From: UBA3263 sp964586765
GTDB lineage: Bacteria; Bacteroidota; Bacteroidia; Bacteroidales; Muribaculaceae
Direction: 5' to 3'
DNA: 24,624 nucleotides
NCBI GenBank assembly: GCA_964586765.1
Contig: CAZPHN010000035.1
Location: 1-24,624, forward strand
Made by a program: the position numbers and the translations under genes. A model generated the notes under the pieces. It did no database searches, was not told the DNA's origin, and saw nothing but the letters and a program-made list of their open reading frames with translations. Positions within the stretch are counted from its first letter, which is position 1; each line of letters opens with the position of its first letter. Below, in pieces: positions 7,401 to 16,857 of the stretch.

Positions 7401-8037
7401 GTTTCAAGTATAAAGCGGCAATTTCAAGGTCAAGCGGAAGGGTAATCTTGATATTCGACGGGCTGCCCTCGGTCAGGGCAATGTCATCATAGCCGGCGGC
7501 GGTCATCACTGAGGCATCGTCGGTAAATTCCTCGCCGGCGGTAAGCTGATAAGCGCGGCGCAGATAGTCGGCACGGAAAGCCTGCGGGGTCTGCACGCAA
7601 CGGAAGTCGGCACGGTTGACCGGCGCGCCGTCGGATGCGCGACGCAGTGAGTCAATCACCGGGACAACGGGTATTGCGCCCTGATGGTCGGCACAGGCGG
7701 CAATAGCCAGCTCAATCGAACGCCTCGACGGCAGCGGACGCGCACCGTCGTGAATCAAAATGACATCCGCCTCAATATTTTCAATTGAGCGCAAAGCGTT
7801 TCTTACCGACCCGCCGCGGGTCACGCCGCCATAAGCCATCCGGCACCCTTGGGGCACCTCATCTTCAAATCCGGGCGAAACAACAACCACGGTAGGGGCA
7901 TCGCCCGTCGCGGCGCGCAGACGCTCCACGGCGCGAGCAAGCACCGTCTTGCCTTCAAGCATACAGAACTGCTTCGGCCGGTCCGCGCCAAAGCGTGTCC
8001 CGCTGCCCGCTGCCACGACTATATTGATAATCTTCAT
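7390..8037 (-). CDS. ispD: 2-C-methyl-D-erythritol 4-phosphate cytidylyltransferase
   Basis: A 215-aa MEP-pathway enzyme that joins CTP and MEP to make CDP-methylerythritol for isoprenoid synthesis. The N-terminus has A-A-G-S-G-T-R-F with P-K-Q (K22), the nucleotide-binding signature. Later come I-H-D-G-A-R-P, R-C-V-Q-T-P-Q-A-F, F-T-D-D-A-S-V and the C-terminal N-I-K-I-T-x-P-x-D-L. All the motifs expected of IspD are present and length is normal. It overlaps CYTH by 4 bp and recG by 11 bp, so translational coupling is likely. Confidence 0.96.
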   Translation of the reverse strand: MKIINIVVAAGSGTRFGADRPKQFCMLEGKTVLARAVERLRAATGDAPTVVVVSPGFEDEVPQGCRMAYGGVTRGGSVRNALRSIENIEADVILIHDGARPLPSRRSIELAIAACADHQGAIPVVPVIDSLRRASDGAPVNRADFRCVQTPQAFRADYLRRAYQLTAGEEFTDDASVMTAAGYDDIALTEGSPSNIKITLPLDLEIAALYLKHDA

Positions 8038-8480
8038 CTCGATAAACTGGAATTATAGTATTCGGGATTGCCGGTAACCTCCTGTCCGACCCACGGGGGA
8101 AGAATCACAACCTCGTCAGCCGTCGACATCTCAACCTCGGCAAGCCACATCTCAACAGGGCGGTGGAACTCATCGACCTCCCACGTGTGTCCCTCAAAAC
8201 GAACCAGATGGCGCGTCTTGTCAATTATCCTACCGGTACATATTTCAAGCATTTCCAGCGCATCAGCAACGGGAATACCATACTCCCACTCCATGCGCTC
8301 GACGCCATGGTTAATTCCTTTTACGGTAAGAAATCCCTTGTCGCCGCGCACACGCACCCTGACGGTGCGCTGCGGGTCTGCCGAGAGGTAGCCCTGACGA
8401 ATCCTTACCGACTCATATGCGGCTGAGCGCACCGCATCAACGTCGGCGACAAGAAATTTGCGTTCAATTTCCTTAGCCAT
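8034..8480 (-). CDS. CYTH-domain protein (triphosphate tunnel metalloenzyme)
   Basis: A 148-aa CYTH protein. The N-terminus MAKEIERKFLV contains the E-x-E-x-K signature that binds metal and triphosphate. Basic tunnel residues follow in R-I-R-Q-G-Y-L, R-T-V-R-V-R-V-R-G and F-L-T-V-K-G, then E-R-M-E-W-E-Y and W-x-V-D-E-F, ending with the acidic L-A-E-V-E motif. These enzymes hydrolyse inorganic or organic triphosphates; the exact substrate is not readable. I chose the ATG at 8480 because a -7 promoter box (8487-8494) covers the upstream in-frame ATG at 8489. First gene of the four-gene minus-strand operon. Confidence 0.9.
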   Translation of the reverse strand: MAKEIERKFLVADVDAVRSAAYESVRIRQGYLSADPQRTVRVRVRGDKGFLTVKGINHGVERMEWEYGIPVADALEMLEICTGRIIDKTRHLVRFEGHTWEVDEFHRPVEMWLAEVEMSTADEVVILPPWVGQEVTGNPEYYNSSLSR

Positions 8481-8486
8481 ACTCCG

Positions 8487-8494
8487 CAAAGATA
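8487..8494 (-). promoter_or_regulatory. -7 box of the CYTH-ispD-recG operon promoter
   Basis: On the minus strand this reads TATCTTTG, a match to TAnnTTTG, placing the transcription start at about 8483, only a few bases before the CYTH ATG at 8480. The -33 region is T-rich but lacks a clear TTTG. The position rules out ATG 8489 as the main start. Confidence 0.6.
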
Positions 8495-8502
8495 CGACTT
8501 TT

Positions 8503-8535
8503 AAATGAAAAATGAAAAATGAACAGTGAAAAATG
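8503..8535. repeat. Short A-rich tandem repeat between divergent genes
   Basis: The unit AAAAATG or a close variant recurs several times in the roughly 100-bp gap between the CYTH operon and the DUF5686 gene. It is low-complexity sequence and probably serves as an A-tract-rich upstream region. Confidence 0.5.
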
Positions 8536-8584
8536 ATTGTTGGAGGAGTTAATTAAAATGAGATATCGAATAAAATAAAAGGGT

Positions 8585-10906
8585 ATGGGAGTGCGTTTAA
8601 AGGGTATGAGATTATTGATTTTGACGCTTTTTTGTGTTATTTCGCTGTCAATTTTTGCTTCAGAATTAGAAAAAGAGCATTATGAACCCCATCATATGCT
8701 CGAAGAGTTGACGGTAAGTAACAATAAAAAGGAAAAATATACAAAGAAGGGAAATCCTGCCGTGGCTTTCATCGAGAAGGTTATGGCTAATCGTAATTTG
8801 ACCGACCCGAAGGTCACTAACGATTTTTACCATTACGGCCAGTATGAGAAAATAAAAATCGGAGTTATAAACTTTCCGATTGATTCTGCAGGCGCATTGG
8901 GATTTCTGGCACAGTATGTCGATGAATCACCGCTGAGCGGAGACCCTGTTTTGAATCTTACCGTCAAGGAGAAAGTGAGCGATGTCTATTACCGACGCGA
9001 ATCGGACACCGAGCGCGAGGTTGTAAGACTGCGTAACCGCCACGGACTCGACGACATGGTTGCCGACGCTCAGTCAATGCAGACGTTTGCCAACGACATT
9101 CTGCGCCCAATCGACCTATATGACGGCGACAATATTTCCATTTTACACGCGAAATATGTCAGTCCGTTAGGGAAAATAGCCACTGATTTCTACAAGTATT
9201 ACCTTTCGGACACGATTGCCGACCCTGAGCGCGGCGATTCGCTCATTGTCGTTTCCTTTTTGCCACACAATCCCAGTGTACCGGGCTTTAACGGACGTCT
9301 CTACGTGGTAAAGGGGGATTCTCTGACGTTCATACGGCGCGCCAAGCTGCGACTGCCTAAAGCCGCCAATATCAACTATATCAAGGATATGCAGATTTTT
9401 CAGGAATATGACCGTGCGCCCGACGGTTCTCGCCTGAAAACACGCGATGAACTGCTGATAGAGTTCGGACTTTTAGGTCAACGCGCGTTGGCTTCGCGAC
9501 TGAATGTTTACAATTCCCATAGCTTCAATATGCCTAAGGACACGACGCTGTTTGACGACCCGCGCCCGGTACTAGAGCGCGAGGATTTGAGCGCGAACAT
9601 AGTGTCATACCGTCCCATAGATATGCAATACGGTGAGGCAAACATGGACAAAGCCATAGCCGATATGAACAGCAAAAAGTGGATAAGATATTCACTGAAA
9701 GTGCTGCGCACCCTTGTTGATGACCAGATAAAATTAGGAGGTCCGGACGCAAAATTCACGTATGGACCTATCTTCTCTACCGTTAGCCGCAATGACCTTG
9801 AAGGATGGCGATTCCGTGGCGGATTAAACACAACGGGCGCACTTTCTCACCACTGGTTCTCGAAAGTTTACGGAGCTTACGGACTTAAAGACCATAAGTG
9901 GAAATATGGAGGCGAAGTTGAATATTCATTCAACCGCAAGGAAAAACATCAGATGGAGTTCCCTGTGAGGTCACTGAAGGTCACTCATTCATATGACGTT
10001 GACAAACTTGGTCAAAGCTACTCGGCGAGCGACGCCTTTTTCACCTCAATCAGTTTCACCAAAAACAAGCTACTTACTTACAGGCGATTTACGGCATTAG
10101 ACTTTACATGGGAGACTTATTCACATTTTTCCGTGAACCTCCAGCTCTCCCATCAGCAACAACAGGAAAGCCGTTATGTCAAGTTCATTGACGGCTACGG
10201 ACGTGCGTTCAACAACACCGAGTTAGGTCTCGCCAAAATAGAATTACGCTGGGCACCGGAAGAGAAATTCTATCAGTCGTCCAAATCACGCCGCGCCATT
10301 GCGTTCTACGGACCTGTAATACGCATGACGCAAACAGTAGGTCCGAAAGGTCTTTTCGGAGCCCGCCACTGGACCAACAAGACGGAAGCGGGCATAGAGC
10401 AGCGATTCTGGCTATCGGCGTGGGGACATATTGACCTGACGCTGACCGGCGGTCACGTGTGGTCAAAATCTGATTTCTTCTCATTGGCATCGCCTGAGGC
10501 GAATATCAGTTTCTTCCTCAACAAGAAGAACTTCATGCTGATGAAGCCGCTGGAGTTTATCAATGACAGTTATGCAACCATACATATGGAATATCAGGCG
10601 CGAGGCGCGATTTTTAACTACATTCCATTACTAAAAAAGCTAAAACTCCGCGAAGTTTTCGGTTTTCACTCCGTATGGGGACATTTGAGCAAAAAGAACA
10701 ATCCCGCATACAACAACGGACTGTTACGCTTCCCCGACGGAGCAGCACCTGTCTCCATGGGTAAAATGCCATATATGGAGTTCAACGTAGGCATTGAAAA
10801 CATATTGACTTTCCTGCGTGTTGACTATGTAAGGCGTATAACATACATAGGCTCTCCAAACGTACAGAAAAACGGTGTGAGAATAGGCATCCACATCACT
10901 TTCTGA
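8585..10906 (+). CDS. DUF5686-family outer-membrane protein
   Basis: A 773-aa protein with a signal peptide and a long C-terminal region of alternating aromatic/polar strands ending in V-R-I-G-I-H-I-T-F, typical of an outer-membrane beta barrel. The segment N-P-A-V-A-F-I-E-K-V-M-A-N-R-N near residue 60 resembles the conserved start of DUF5686 proteins. These often carry an N-terminal carboxypeptidase-like regulatory domain, which is absent here. Function is unknown; the barrel resembles BamA/TamA-type surface proteins. ATG 8606 (MRLLILTLFCVISLS) is an equally good start, since the signal core begins there. No consensus promoter is visible upstream, so expression may use an unusual promoter. 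Confidence 0.75.
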   Translation: MGVRLKGMRLLILTLFCVISLSIFASELEKEHYEPHHMLEELTVSNNKKEKYTKKGNPAVAFIEKVMANRNLTDPKVTNDFYHYGQYEKIKIGVINFPIDSAGALGFLAQYVDESPLSGDPVLNLTVKEKVSDVYYRRESDTEREVVRLRNRHGLDDMVADAQSMQTFANDILRPIDLYDGDNISILHAKYVSPLGKIATDFYKYYLSDTIADPERGDSLIVVSFLPHNPSVPGFNGRLYVVKGDSLTFIRRAKLRLPKAANINYIKDMQIFQEYDRAPDGSRLKTRDELLIEFGLLGQRALASRLNVYNSHSFNMPKDTTLFDDPRPVLEREDLSANIVSYRPIDMQYGEANMDKAIADMNSKKWIRYSLKVLRTLVDDQIKLGGPDAKFTYGPIFSTVSRNDLEGWRFRGGLNTTGALSHHWFSKVYGAYGLKDHKWKYGGEVEYSFNRKEKHQMEFPVRSLKVTHSYDVDKLGQSYSASDAFFTSISFTKNKLLTYRRFTALDFTWETYSHFSVNLQLSHQQQQESRYVKFIDGYGRAFNNTELGLAKIELRWAPEEKFYQSSKSRRAIAFYGPVIRMTQTVGPKGLFGARHWTNKTEAGIEQRFWLSAWGHIDLTLTGGHVWSKSDFFSLASPEANISFFLNKKNFMLMKPLEFINDSYATIHMEYQARGAIFNYIPLLKKLKLREVFGFHSVWGHLSKKNNPAYNNGLLRFPDGAAPVSMGKMPYMEFNVGIENILTFLRVDYVRRITYIGSPNVQKNGVRIGIHITF

Positions 10907-10936
10907 TGGCACGGATTTTGCTATCACCATTACTAT

Positions 10937-13081
10937 ATGAACACCAACACCGAAGAATATAGACAAGCCGTGGAAGCGGCAGTCAGCGGCGGACGTCTCA
11001 AAGAGGCGTTCCGCCTGCTGCGTACCATGACTCCCGGCAGCTCTGCCCCTCAACTGAGAACCGAGATTGATAATGCGGAGGAAGATTACAACCGCATAAT
11101 AAGTTATGCACTGACCGGAAATCCGGACCCGAGCCGCAATGTGCAGCTATCGGCAATTCATAGCCGCATATATTCGGCTCTTGACCTTGCAATCCGCGAA
11201 AAAGAAATAATTGACACCCCCACTCTATATTACAATACGGCGCGCACCGAGCGAATGCGCCCTGCCGACACTATTACCGCGCTAATAGCGGAAATGAGAA
11301 AAACAGCAAATGCTTCCTCGCTTTTTGCTACCGCAGGACTTCCCGGCGCGGAAATAAAGAGCCGCCGACTTGCTGCCGAACAAGCAGAAAGGCGTGTATT
11401 CGAGCGCGTATGGATTACTGTTCCGCTCAGCGCGGAGGATATGAGCTCAATACGCGAGGCAATAATGGACAGCAGCCTGCCAGAACGCGACCGGTTGCTG
11501 ATTGTCAGCGCACTGACGCTTAACGCTCTTCAATTTTACAGCGAGTCGACGCTGCGCACCTTGCTTAACTGCGCGGAATCAGAGACCATTGCCGTCAGAA
11601 TCAGGGCAACGGTAGGCGCGGTGCTTGTCATGGCGCGATGGCCACGCAGGTCAGACACGCCGGCAATAGGACTGATGCTTGAAACGCTCCGGGAGAATAA
11701 ATTCTGGAGCAAAGACGTGGAAACCACGATGATTCAGCTCATTAGAACTGCCGATGTAGAAAAAATATCGCGTCAGATGCAGCAGGAAATCATCCCTGAA
11801 ATGATGAAACTGCGTCCTGACCTCTACAACAGGATTAACAATCCGGAGGAAATGCTTGAAATGAATCCTGAATGGGCGGATTTACTCGAGAAAAGCGGTT
11901 TACAGTCAAAGCTCGAAAAACTTTCACAAATGCAGAGTGAAGGCGGCGATTTATTCTTTTCAGCGTTCTCAATGCTGAAGAGCTACCCGTTTTTCAATCA
12001 TCCTTCGGCTTGGTTCATGCCTTTTGAGACCGAGCGCAGCGAAGTAGCAGAATCGCTTGGTCATGACGTGACTATGGGCGAAATGGTCCGCGTGGCACCG
12101 ACAATGTGTGACAGCGACAAATATTCCTTCATTCTTTCGCTCCATCAACTGCCTGAAGCACACAAGCAAGCCATCACGCGCCAGATTGAGCAAAGTAACA
12201 TTGACCTTACCGAGCTTGCAGATGCAGAACTCATGCCGGAGGAGCAGACCCGCCGCAGCATCATAGCCCGCTATATTCAGGATTTATACAGATTTTTCCG
12301 CCTTTTCCGACGTAAAGCGGAATTTGTCGACCCATTCGCGTCAATTATCAATCCCGTAGGAATTCCCGCTCTTGCTCCAGATTTCCGCGAGGAGGAAAAG
12401 CTGCGCCTTGTGGGCGAGTTCTTCTTCAAACACGAACACTGGGATGAAGCCATCGAACTTTTCCGCCTTGCCCACCCCGACGCGCAGATATGGCAGAAAA
12501 TAGGACTTGCCCTTCGTAAAACCGGACATCCTGAGGATGCTGCAGCCGCTTTCGAGAAAGCAGACATGGAGCATCCGGACTCACCATGGACCCTGCGTCA
12601 GCTTGCCATGGCATATCGTGCCGCCGGTATGCCGGAGAAGGCTCTTAAAGCACTTGACCGACTCGAGTTGCTTGAGCCGGACACAGCGGCAAACGCGCTT
12701 AACATAGGCTATTGTCATCTTGAACTCGGTAACTATCAGGAAGCTCTCCATAGTTTTTATAAAGCGGAGTTCATGGATGAGACTTCGACTCGCCCATTGC
12801 GACCCATCGCATGGAGTGCGTTCATAAACGGCGACTTCGATACCGCCCGGAAGTATTATGACAGGCTTATGGGTATAGAGAAACCTACGCAAACAGATTA
12901 TCTCAACATGGGGCATCTTGCCTTGGCCATGGGACAGATGCGCAAGGCTTTGAATTTCTACAGGCTGTACTCCACCGACTCCAACAAACTGCGCATTGCG
13001 CTGCGCTCAGATTCCGCCATTCTTGCGGCTGCAGGAGTCGACATTTCCATTATTCCACTGATTTCCGACTCTTATGAGTAA
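10937..13081 (+). CDS. Tetratricopeptide-repeat protein
   Basis: A 714-aa protein without a signal peptide, so probably cytoplasmic. The N-terminal two thirds are helical and I do not recognise a domain there. The C-terminal third (about residues 495-690) has consecutive TPR-like helix pairs: W-D-E-A-I-E-L-F-R-L-A, P-E-D-A-A-A-A-F-E-K-A, P-E-K-A-L-K-A-L-D-R-L, Y-Q-E-A-L-H-S-F-Y-K-A and M-R-K-A-L-N-F-Y. TPRs mediate protein contacts; the partner is unknown. It starts 30 bp after the DUF5686 gene and its end overlaps the M3 peptidase start by 8 bp, indicating co-translation with that peptidase. Confidence 0.8.
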   Translation: MNTNTEEYRQAVEAAVSGGRLKEAFRLLRTMTPGSSAPQLRTEIDNAEEDYNRIISYALTGNPDPSRNVQLSAIHSRIYSALDLAIREKEIIDTPTLYYNTARTERMRPADTITALIAEMRKTANASSLFATAGLPGAEIKSRRLAAEQAERRVFERVWITVPLSAEDMSSIREAIMDSSLPERDRLLIVSALTLNALQFYSESTLRTLLNCAESETIAVRIRATVGAVLVMARWPRRSDTPAIGLMLETLRENKFWSKDVETTMIQLIRTADVEKISRQMQQEIIPEMMKLRPDLYNRINNPEEMLEMNPEWADLLEKSGLQSKLEKLSQMQSEGGDLFFSAFSMLKSYPFFNHPSAWFMPFETERSEVAESLGHDVTMGEMVRVAPTMCDSDKYSFILSLHQLPEAHKQAITRQIEQSNIDLTELADAELMPEEQTRRSIIARYIQDLYRFFRLFRRKAEFVDPFASIINPVGIPALAPDFREEEKLRLVGEFFFKHEHWDEAIELFRLAHPDAQIWQKIGLALRKTGHPEDAAAAFEKADMEHPDSPWTLRQLAMAYRAAGMPEKALKALDRLELLEPDTAANALNIGYCHLELGNYQEALHSFYKAEFMDETSTRPLRPIAWSAFINGDFDTARKYYDRLMGIEKPTQTDYLNMGHLALAMGQMRKALNFYRLYSTDSNKLRIALRSDSAILAAAGVDISIIPLISDSYE

Positions 13082-15065
13082 CATATTATTAAACGACTTT
13101 TATACTCCTCCCTTTTCTAAAATACAGACTTCGGATTATATTCCCGCTATCGAATCAGCTATCGCCGATGCATTGAAGGAAATTGATGAGATTACGGATA
13201 ATCCGGAAACCCCCACTTTCGGGAATACAATCGAAGCCCTTGAAAACAGCGGCAAGAAACTTGACCGCGTTCTGGGTGTGTTCTACCCGCTGCTATCGGC
13301 AGATGCTGATGATGAAATGATGGAGATTTCAGTCCGTATTTCTGCCATGACAAGTGATTTTTCAACAAAAGTTTCGCTTAATCAGAAGCTTTTCGGTCGA
13401 ATTAAAGCGGTTTTTGACTCAAAACCCCAGCTTTCGGTAGAACAACAGTCAGTTTTAGAGAAAACATACCTGAGTTTTACCCGTTCAGGAGCCAATCTTC
13501 CCGAGGCAGACCGCAAAAGGTTTGCCGAAATTTCCGCACGCCTGAGCGAACTGACGACAAAATTCAGCCATAATGTAAAGAAAGAGCTCGCAACATACAG
13601 ATTTCCCCTTACCGCCGACCAGATTGAGGGTTTACCGCAATGGTTAGTAGAACAGGCCGCCGAAACGGCAAAAGCCGACAACTCTGACGCTCCATATATG
13701 CTGACTCTTGACCAGCCGGTCTACATGACGTTCATGCGTATGTCACCCAACGATGATTTGCGACATAAACTTTACTTACTTTACAGTTCACGCAACCGTT
13801 CAGGAGAATACTCTAACATTGAGGTAATGAAAGAAATTACCTCCCTTCGACTTGAAATGGCGCGTATGCTCGGCTACAATACGTTTGCCGACTTCAAACT
13901 TGAGCGCACTATGGCTCAGACACCAGAGGGAGTAATGTCATTGTTGGAAAAACTGCGTCAGGCATACTGTGAACCGCTACAACGCGAACTTAAACAGCTT
14001 GGCGAGTTTGCCGGCGAAGAAATCACGCCTTGGAACTACTCTTATCATTTCAACAGGCTGCGCAAGCATCTGCATAGCTTTGACGAGGAAGAAATGCGTC
14101 CGTATTTCGAACTGTCGGCAGTTGTAAACGGTGTGTTCTCGCTTGCAGGAAAGCTGTATGGCATTCAACTGAAAGAGCGTGATGACATAGAGACATACCA
14201 TCCTGACGTAAAAGTCTTTGAAGCCACAGATAGCGACGGCTCTAAACTTGGACTTCTCTATACCGACTTCTTTCCGCGCGCAGGCAGGAAAAGTCCGGGC
14301 GCGTGGATGACTGAATTCCGCGAGGCTGACGGCACTACACGCCCCTTGGTCAACATTGTAATGAACTTTACCAAACCGGGAGCTGACCGTCCGTCGTTGC
14401 TAACTCCGGGAGAGGTAGGTACGTTGCTCCACGAATTCGGACACGCACTCCATGCGCTGCTGACACGTGCCCATTACACGTCATTAGCGGGAACGAACGT
14501 TTTCCGTGACTTTGTGGAACTTCCATCGCAGTTTAATGAGAATTTCCTTACGGAACCGGAGTTTCTGCGTCCGTTTGCGCGCCACTACCGGACCGGAGCT
14601 CCTATTCCCGATGAAATGATATCCCGTCTGAAAGTATCGTCAACCTTCGGAGCCGCTTATGCATGTATGCGCCAGCTCAATTTCGGCTATCTTGACATGG
14701 CATGGCACTCCATAACATCGCCGGTATCCGATGCCTACACATTCGAGCGCAAGGCGATAGAGCCGGTAAGCATCTTCCCGCCGGTTGAAGGCACATTGAT
14801 TTCACCGACATTCGGACACATCTTTTCCGGCGGTTATGCCGCAGGCTATTATTCTTACAAGTGGGCGGAGGTTCTTGATGCCGATGCGTTTTCACTTTTC
14901 CGCGAGCGAGGTATTTTTGACCATACCACAGCCATGAGCTTCCGCGAGGAAATTCTTGAGAAAGGTGGCACGGAACATCCCGCGGTTCTGTTCAGGCGTT
15001 TCCGCGGACGTGACCCGGAAATCGCGCCCTTGCTTACCCGCGACGGCATCGTACCGCAGTCGTAA
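13074..15065 (+). CDS. dcp: M3-family metallopeptidase, peptidyl-dipeptidase Dcp-like
   Basis: A 663-aa zinc oligopeptidase of the thimet/Dcp type, cleaving short peptides in the cytoplasm (no signal peptide). The zinc motif H-E-F-G-H is at residues 453-457, with the third ligand in F-V-E-L-P-S-Q-F-N-E (E482). The N-terminal helical part (P-A-I-E-S-A-I-A-D-A, P-E-T-P-T-F-G-N-T-I-E-A-L-E-N-S-G) is typical of the Dcp branch. The C-terminal H-I-F-S-G-G-Y-A-A-G-Y-Y-S-Y substrate loop is present. Length is normal. It is coupled to the preceding TPR gene by an 8-bp overlap. Dcp versus oligopeptidase A specificity cannot be fully settled by eye. Confidence 0.92.
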   Translation: MSNILLNDFYTPPFSKIQTSDYIPAIESAIADALKEIDEITDNPETPTFGNTIEALENSGKKLDRVLGVFYPLLSADADDEMMEISVRISAMTSDFSTKVSLNQKLFGRIKAVFDSKPQLSVEQQSVLEKTYLSFTRSGANLPEADRKRFAEISARLSELTTKFSHNVKKELATYRFPLTADQIEGLPQWLVEQAAETAKADNSDAPYMLTLDQPVYMTFMRMSPNDDLRHKLYLLYSSRNRSGEYSNIEVMKEITSLRLEMARMLGYNTFADFKLERTMAQTPEGVMSLLEKLRQAYCEPLQRELKQLGEFAGEEITPWNYSYHFNRLRKHLHSFDEEEMRPYFELSAVVNGVFSLAGKLYGIQLKERDDIETYHPDVKVFEATDSDGSKLGLLYTDFFPRAGRKSPGAWMTEFREADGTTRPLVNIVMNFTKPGADRPSLLTPGEVGTLLHEFGHALHALLTRAHYTSLAGTNVFRDFVELPSQFNENFLTEPEFLRPFARHYRTGAPIPDEMISRLKVSSTFGAAYACMRQLNFGYLDMAWHSITSPVSDAYTFERKAIEPVSIFPPVEGTLISPTFGHIFSGGYAAGYYSYKWAEVLDADAFSLFRERGIFDHTTAMSFREEILEKGGTEHPAVLFRRFRGRDPEIAPLLTRDGIVPQS

Positions 15066-15080
15066 TTTTAGCGTAATATT

Positions 15081-15112
15081 TTTGGTAAAGTCATGAAAAA
15101 GTTGTAATTTTG
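15081..15112 (+). promoter_or_regulatory. Consensus promoter before the endonuclease I gene
   Basis: TTTG at 15081-15084 and TAATTTTG at 15105-15112 are separated by 20 nt, the canonical Bacteroidota arrangement. Transcription would start around 15117, giving a leader of about 18 nt before ATG 15135. It probably drives the endonuclease, the S24 regulator and possibly the LRR gene. Confidence 0.8.
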
Positions 15113-15134
15113 CGCAAAAGTTGCAACATTTTTC

Positions 15135-16841
15135 ATGAAAAAACTCATATTTTTATCTATTTTTGTAGCAGGAACACTTGCGTCATATGGTGCCGACCGA
15201 GTGATTCCTGCCGGATATTATAATAGCATAAACGGACTTTCCGGTGCGGAACTGAAAACCGCAGTATACAAAGTCATCTACCCGCACACGGAGGTAAGTT
15301 ACAGCGGACTGCCATCAAATTTCCAGAAAACAGATGTTTATCCGAACTCAAAGCGATGGTGGGATATGTATAGCGATATCCCTCTTTATGCTCCGAGTTT
15401 CAGCGGACTCAACCGTGAGCACTCGTTTCCTAAGAGCTGGTGGGGCGGACTGACCGATATTCCTGCATACGTCGACCTAAATCATCTGTATCCGTCTGAA
15501 AGCGCGGCGAATATGGCAAAGAGCAACTACCCGTTAGGTACCGTTGACCGCTCGAAAACGCCCAAATTCGACAACGGAATCACGAAGGTAGGTGTGCCGG
15601 TTACAAATCAGGGCGGAGGTGCCACATTGGTATTCGAACCTGATGATGAATACAAGGGGGATTTTGCCCGCACATATTTTTATATGGCAACCTGCTACCA
15701 GAACCTTACATGGAAATATACATATATGGTTATGAACGGCACATACCCCACCCTCAACACATGGAGCCGCGACCTGTTGCTGAGCTGGGCTCGCGCCGAC
15801 AAAGTCAGCCAAAAGGAAATTGACCGTAATGAAGCGGTTTATCGTATTCAGAATAACCGAAATCCGTTTATTGACTTTCCGGAATTATGTGAATACATAT
15901 GGGGCGACCGCGTAGGCGAACCCTTCATCCTTTCGGAACATATTGACGGTGGATATATCCCCACAGCCACTCCAACGCTCATCACTCCGGTTCAGGATAT
16001 GGACCTTGACTTCGGAGAGGTAGCTCTCGGTCACACATCAACGGCAAAACTCCATCTTAAAGGCGAGAACATGAAGGAAGGTCAGATGCTCACCCTGACA
16101 ATATATGACCGCCCGAACGTAACCGACGATGCCAACCAGTTTTCTATTGACGGAGTTTCCTCAACAAAGGTGTCACCCCTTGCGGTGAATAGTGCGGATG
16201 GCATATGGGTTAACGTTCAGTACACTCCATCGGAGATTGGTATTCACGAGACACGCATGGTAATTTCCGGCGGAGGTATAACAGGTTCAGTTGGTATAGG
16301 TCTGAAGGGCGAATGTCTGCCCGTTCCGACCCTCTCCGCTCCGGTTGCCCTCCCCGCCACCGACATTACGGGCACAAGCTATACAGCCAACTGGGAGCCC
16401 GGCAATGACTCGGAGGTTATCGATTATTATATAGTAAACCGTACAATCTACAGTGCATCCGGAGCATCAACCTCACAGATATACGCCGAAGAAACATCGC
16501 TGGAAATTCTTGATTTCAGCGGCTCGGAAAGCTATACCGTACAGGCTGTACGCTTGGGAGTCTCATCCAAGCCCAGCAACTCGATAGTCGTTTCTCCGGG
16601 ATCAATTACCGGCGTATACGAAGGAGTACGTCTAAGCGCGCGCAACATAGGCGGCGCAATCCTTATAAACACAACTGAAACGCTTGATGAAGTGCGCATA
16701 ATCGAACCAAGCGGCAGAATTGTAAATACATTACATGACGTCAGCGACAACACGATTGTTGAAATGCCGGACGGCATATATCTTGTAATGACTCCGGAGC
16801 AATCATCATCCGTTGTGAAAGTAATTGTAAAACGAAACTAA
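15135..16841 (+). CDS. Secreted endonuclease I family protein
   Basis: A 568-aa exported nuclease. A signal peptide (MKKLIFLSIFVAGTLASYGA) is followed by an endonuclease I (EndA/PF04231-type) domain to about residue 260. It carries the catalytic-region motif N-R-E-H-S-F-P-K-S-W-W (H96) and D-L-N-H-L-Y-P (H117), plus Y-F-Y-M-A-T-C-Y and R-N-P-F-I-D-F-P-E. After it come an immunoglobulin-like segment (D-L-D-F-G-E-V), a fibronectin-III-like segment (about residues 400-490), and a C-terminal tail of the secreted-protein sorting type. Endonuclease I enzymes degrade DNA non-specifically, for nutrient use or against extracellular DNA. The gene has its own strong promoter and is followed after 16 bp by the S24 regulator. 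Confidence 0.9.
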   Translation: MKKLIFLSIFVAGTLASYGADRVIPAGYYNSINGLSGAELKTAVYKVIYPHTEVSYSGLPSNFQKTDVYPNSKRWWDMYSDIPLYAPSFSGLNREHSFPKSWWGGLTDIPAYVDLNHLYPSESAANMAKSNYPLGTVDRSKTPKFDNGITKVGVPVTNQGGGATLVFEPDDEYKGDFARTYFYMATCYQNLTWKYTYMVMNGTYPTLNTWSRDLLLSWARADKVSQKEIDRNEAVYRIQNNRNPFIDFPELCEYIWGDRVGEPFILSEHIDGGYIPTATPTLITPVQDMDLDFGEVALGHTSTAKLHLKGENMKEGQMLTLTIYDRPNVTDDANQFSIDGVSSTKVSPLAVNSADGIWVNVQYTPSEIGIHETRMVISGGGITGSVGIGLKGECLPVPTLSAPVALPATDITGTSYTANWEPGNDSEVIDYYIVNRTIYSASGASTSQIYAEETSLEILDFSGSESYTVQAVRLGVSSKPSNSIVVSPGSITGVYEGVRLSARNIGGAILINTTETLDEVRIIEPSGRIVNTLHDVSDNTIVEMPDGIYLVMTPEQSSSVVKVIVKRN

Positions 16842-16857
16842 CACACAAAAAAATATT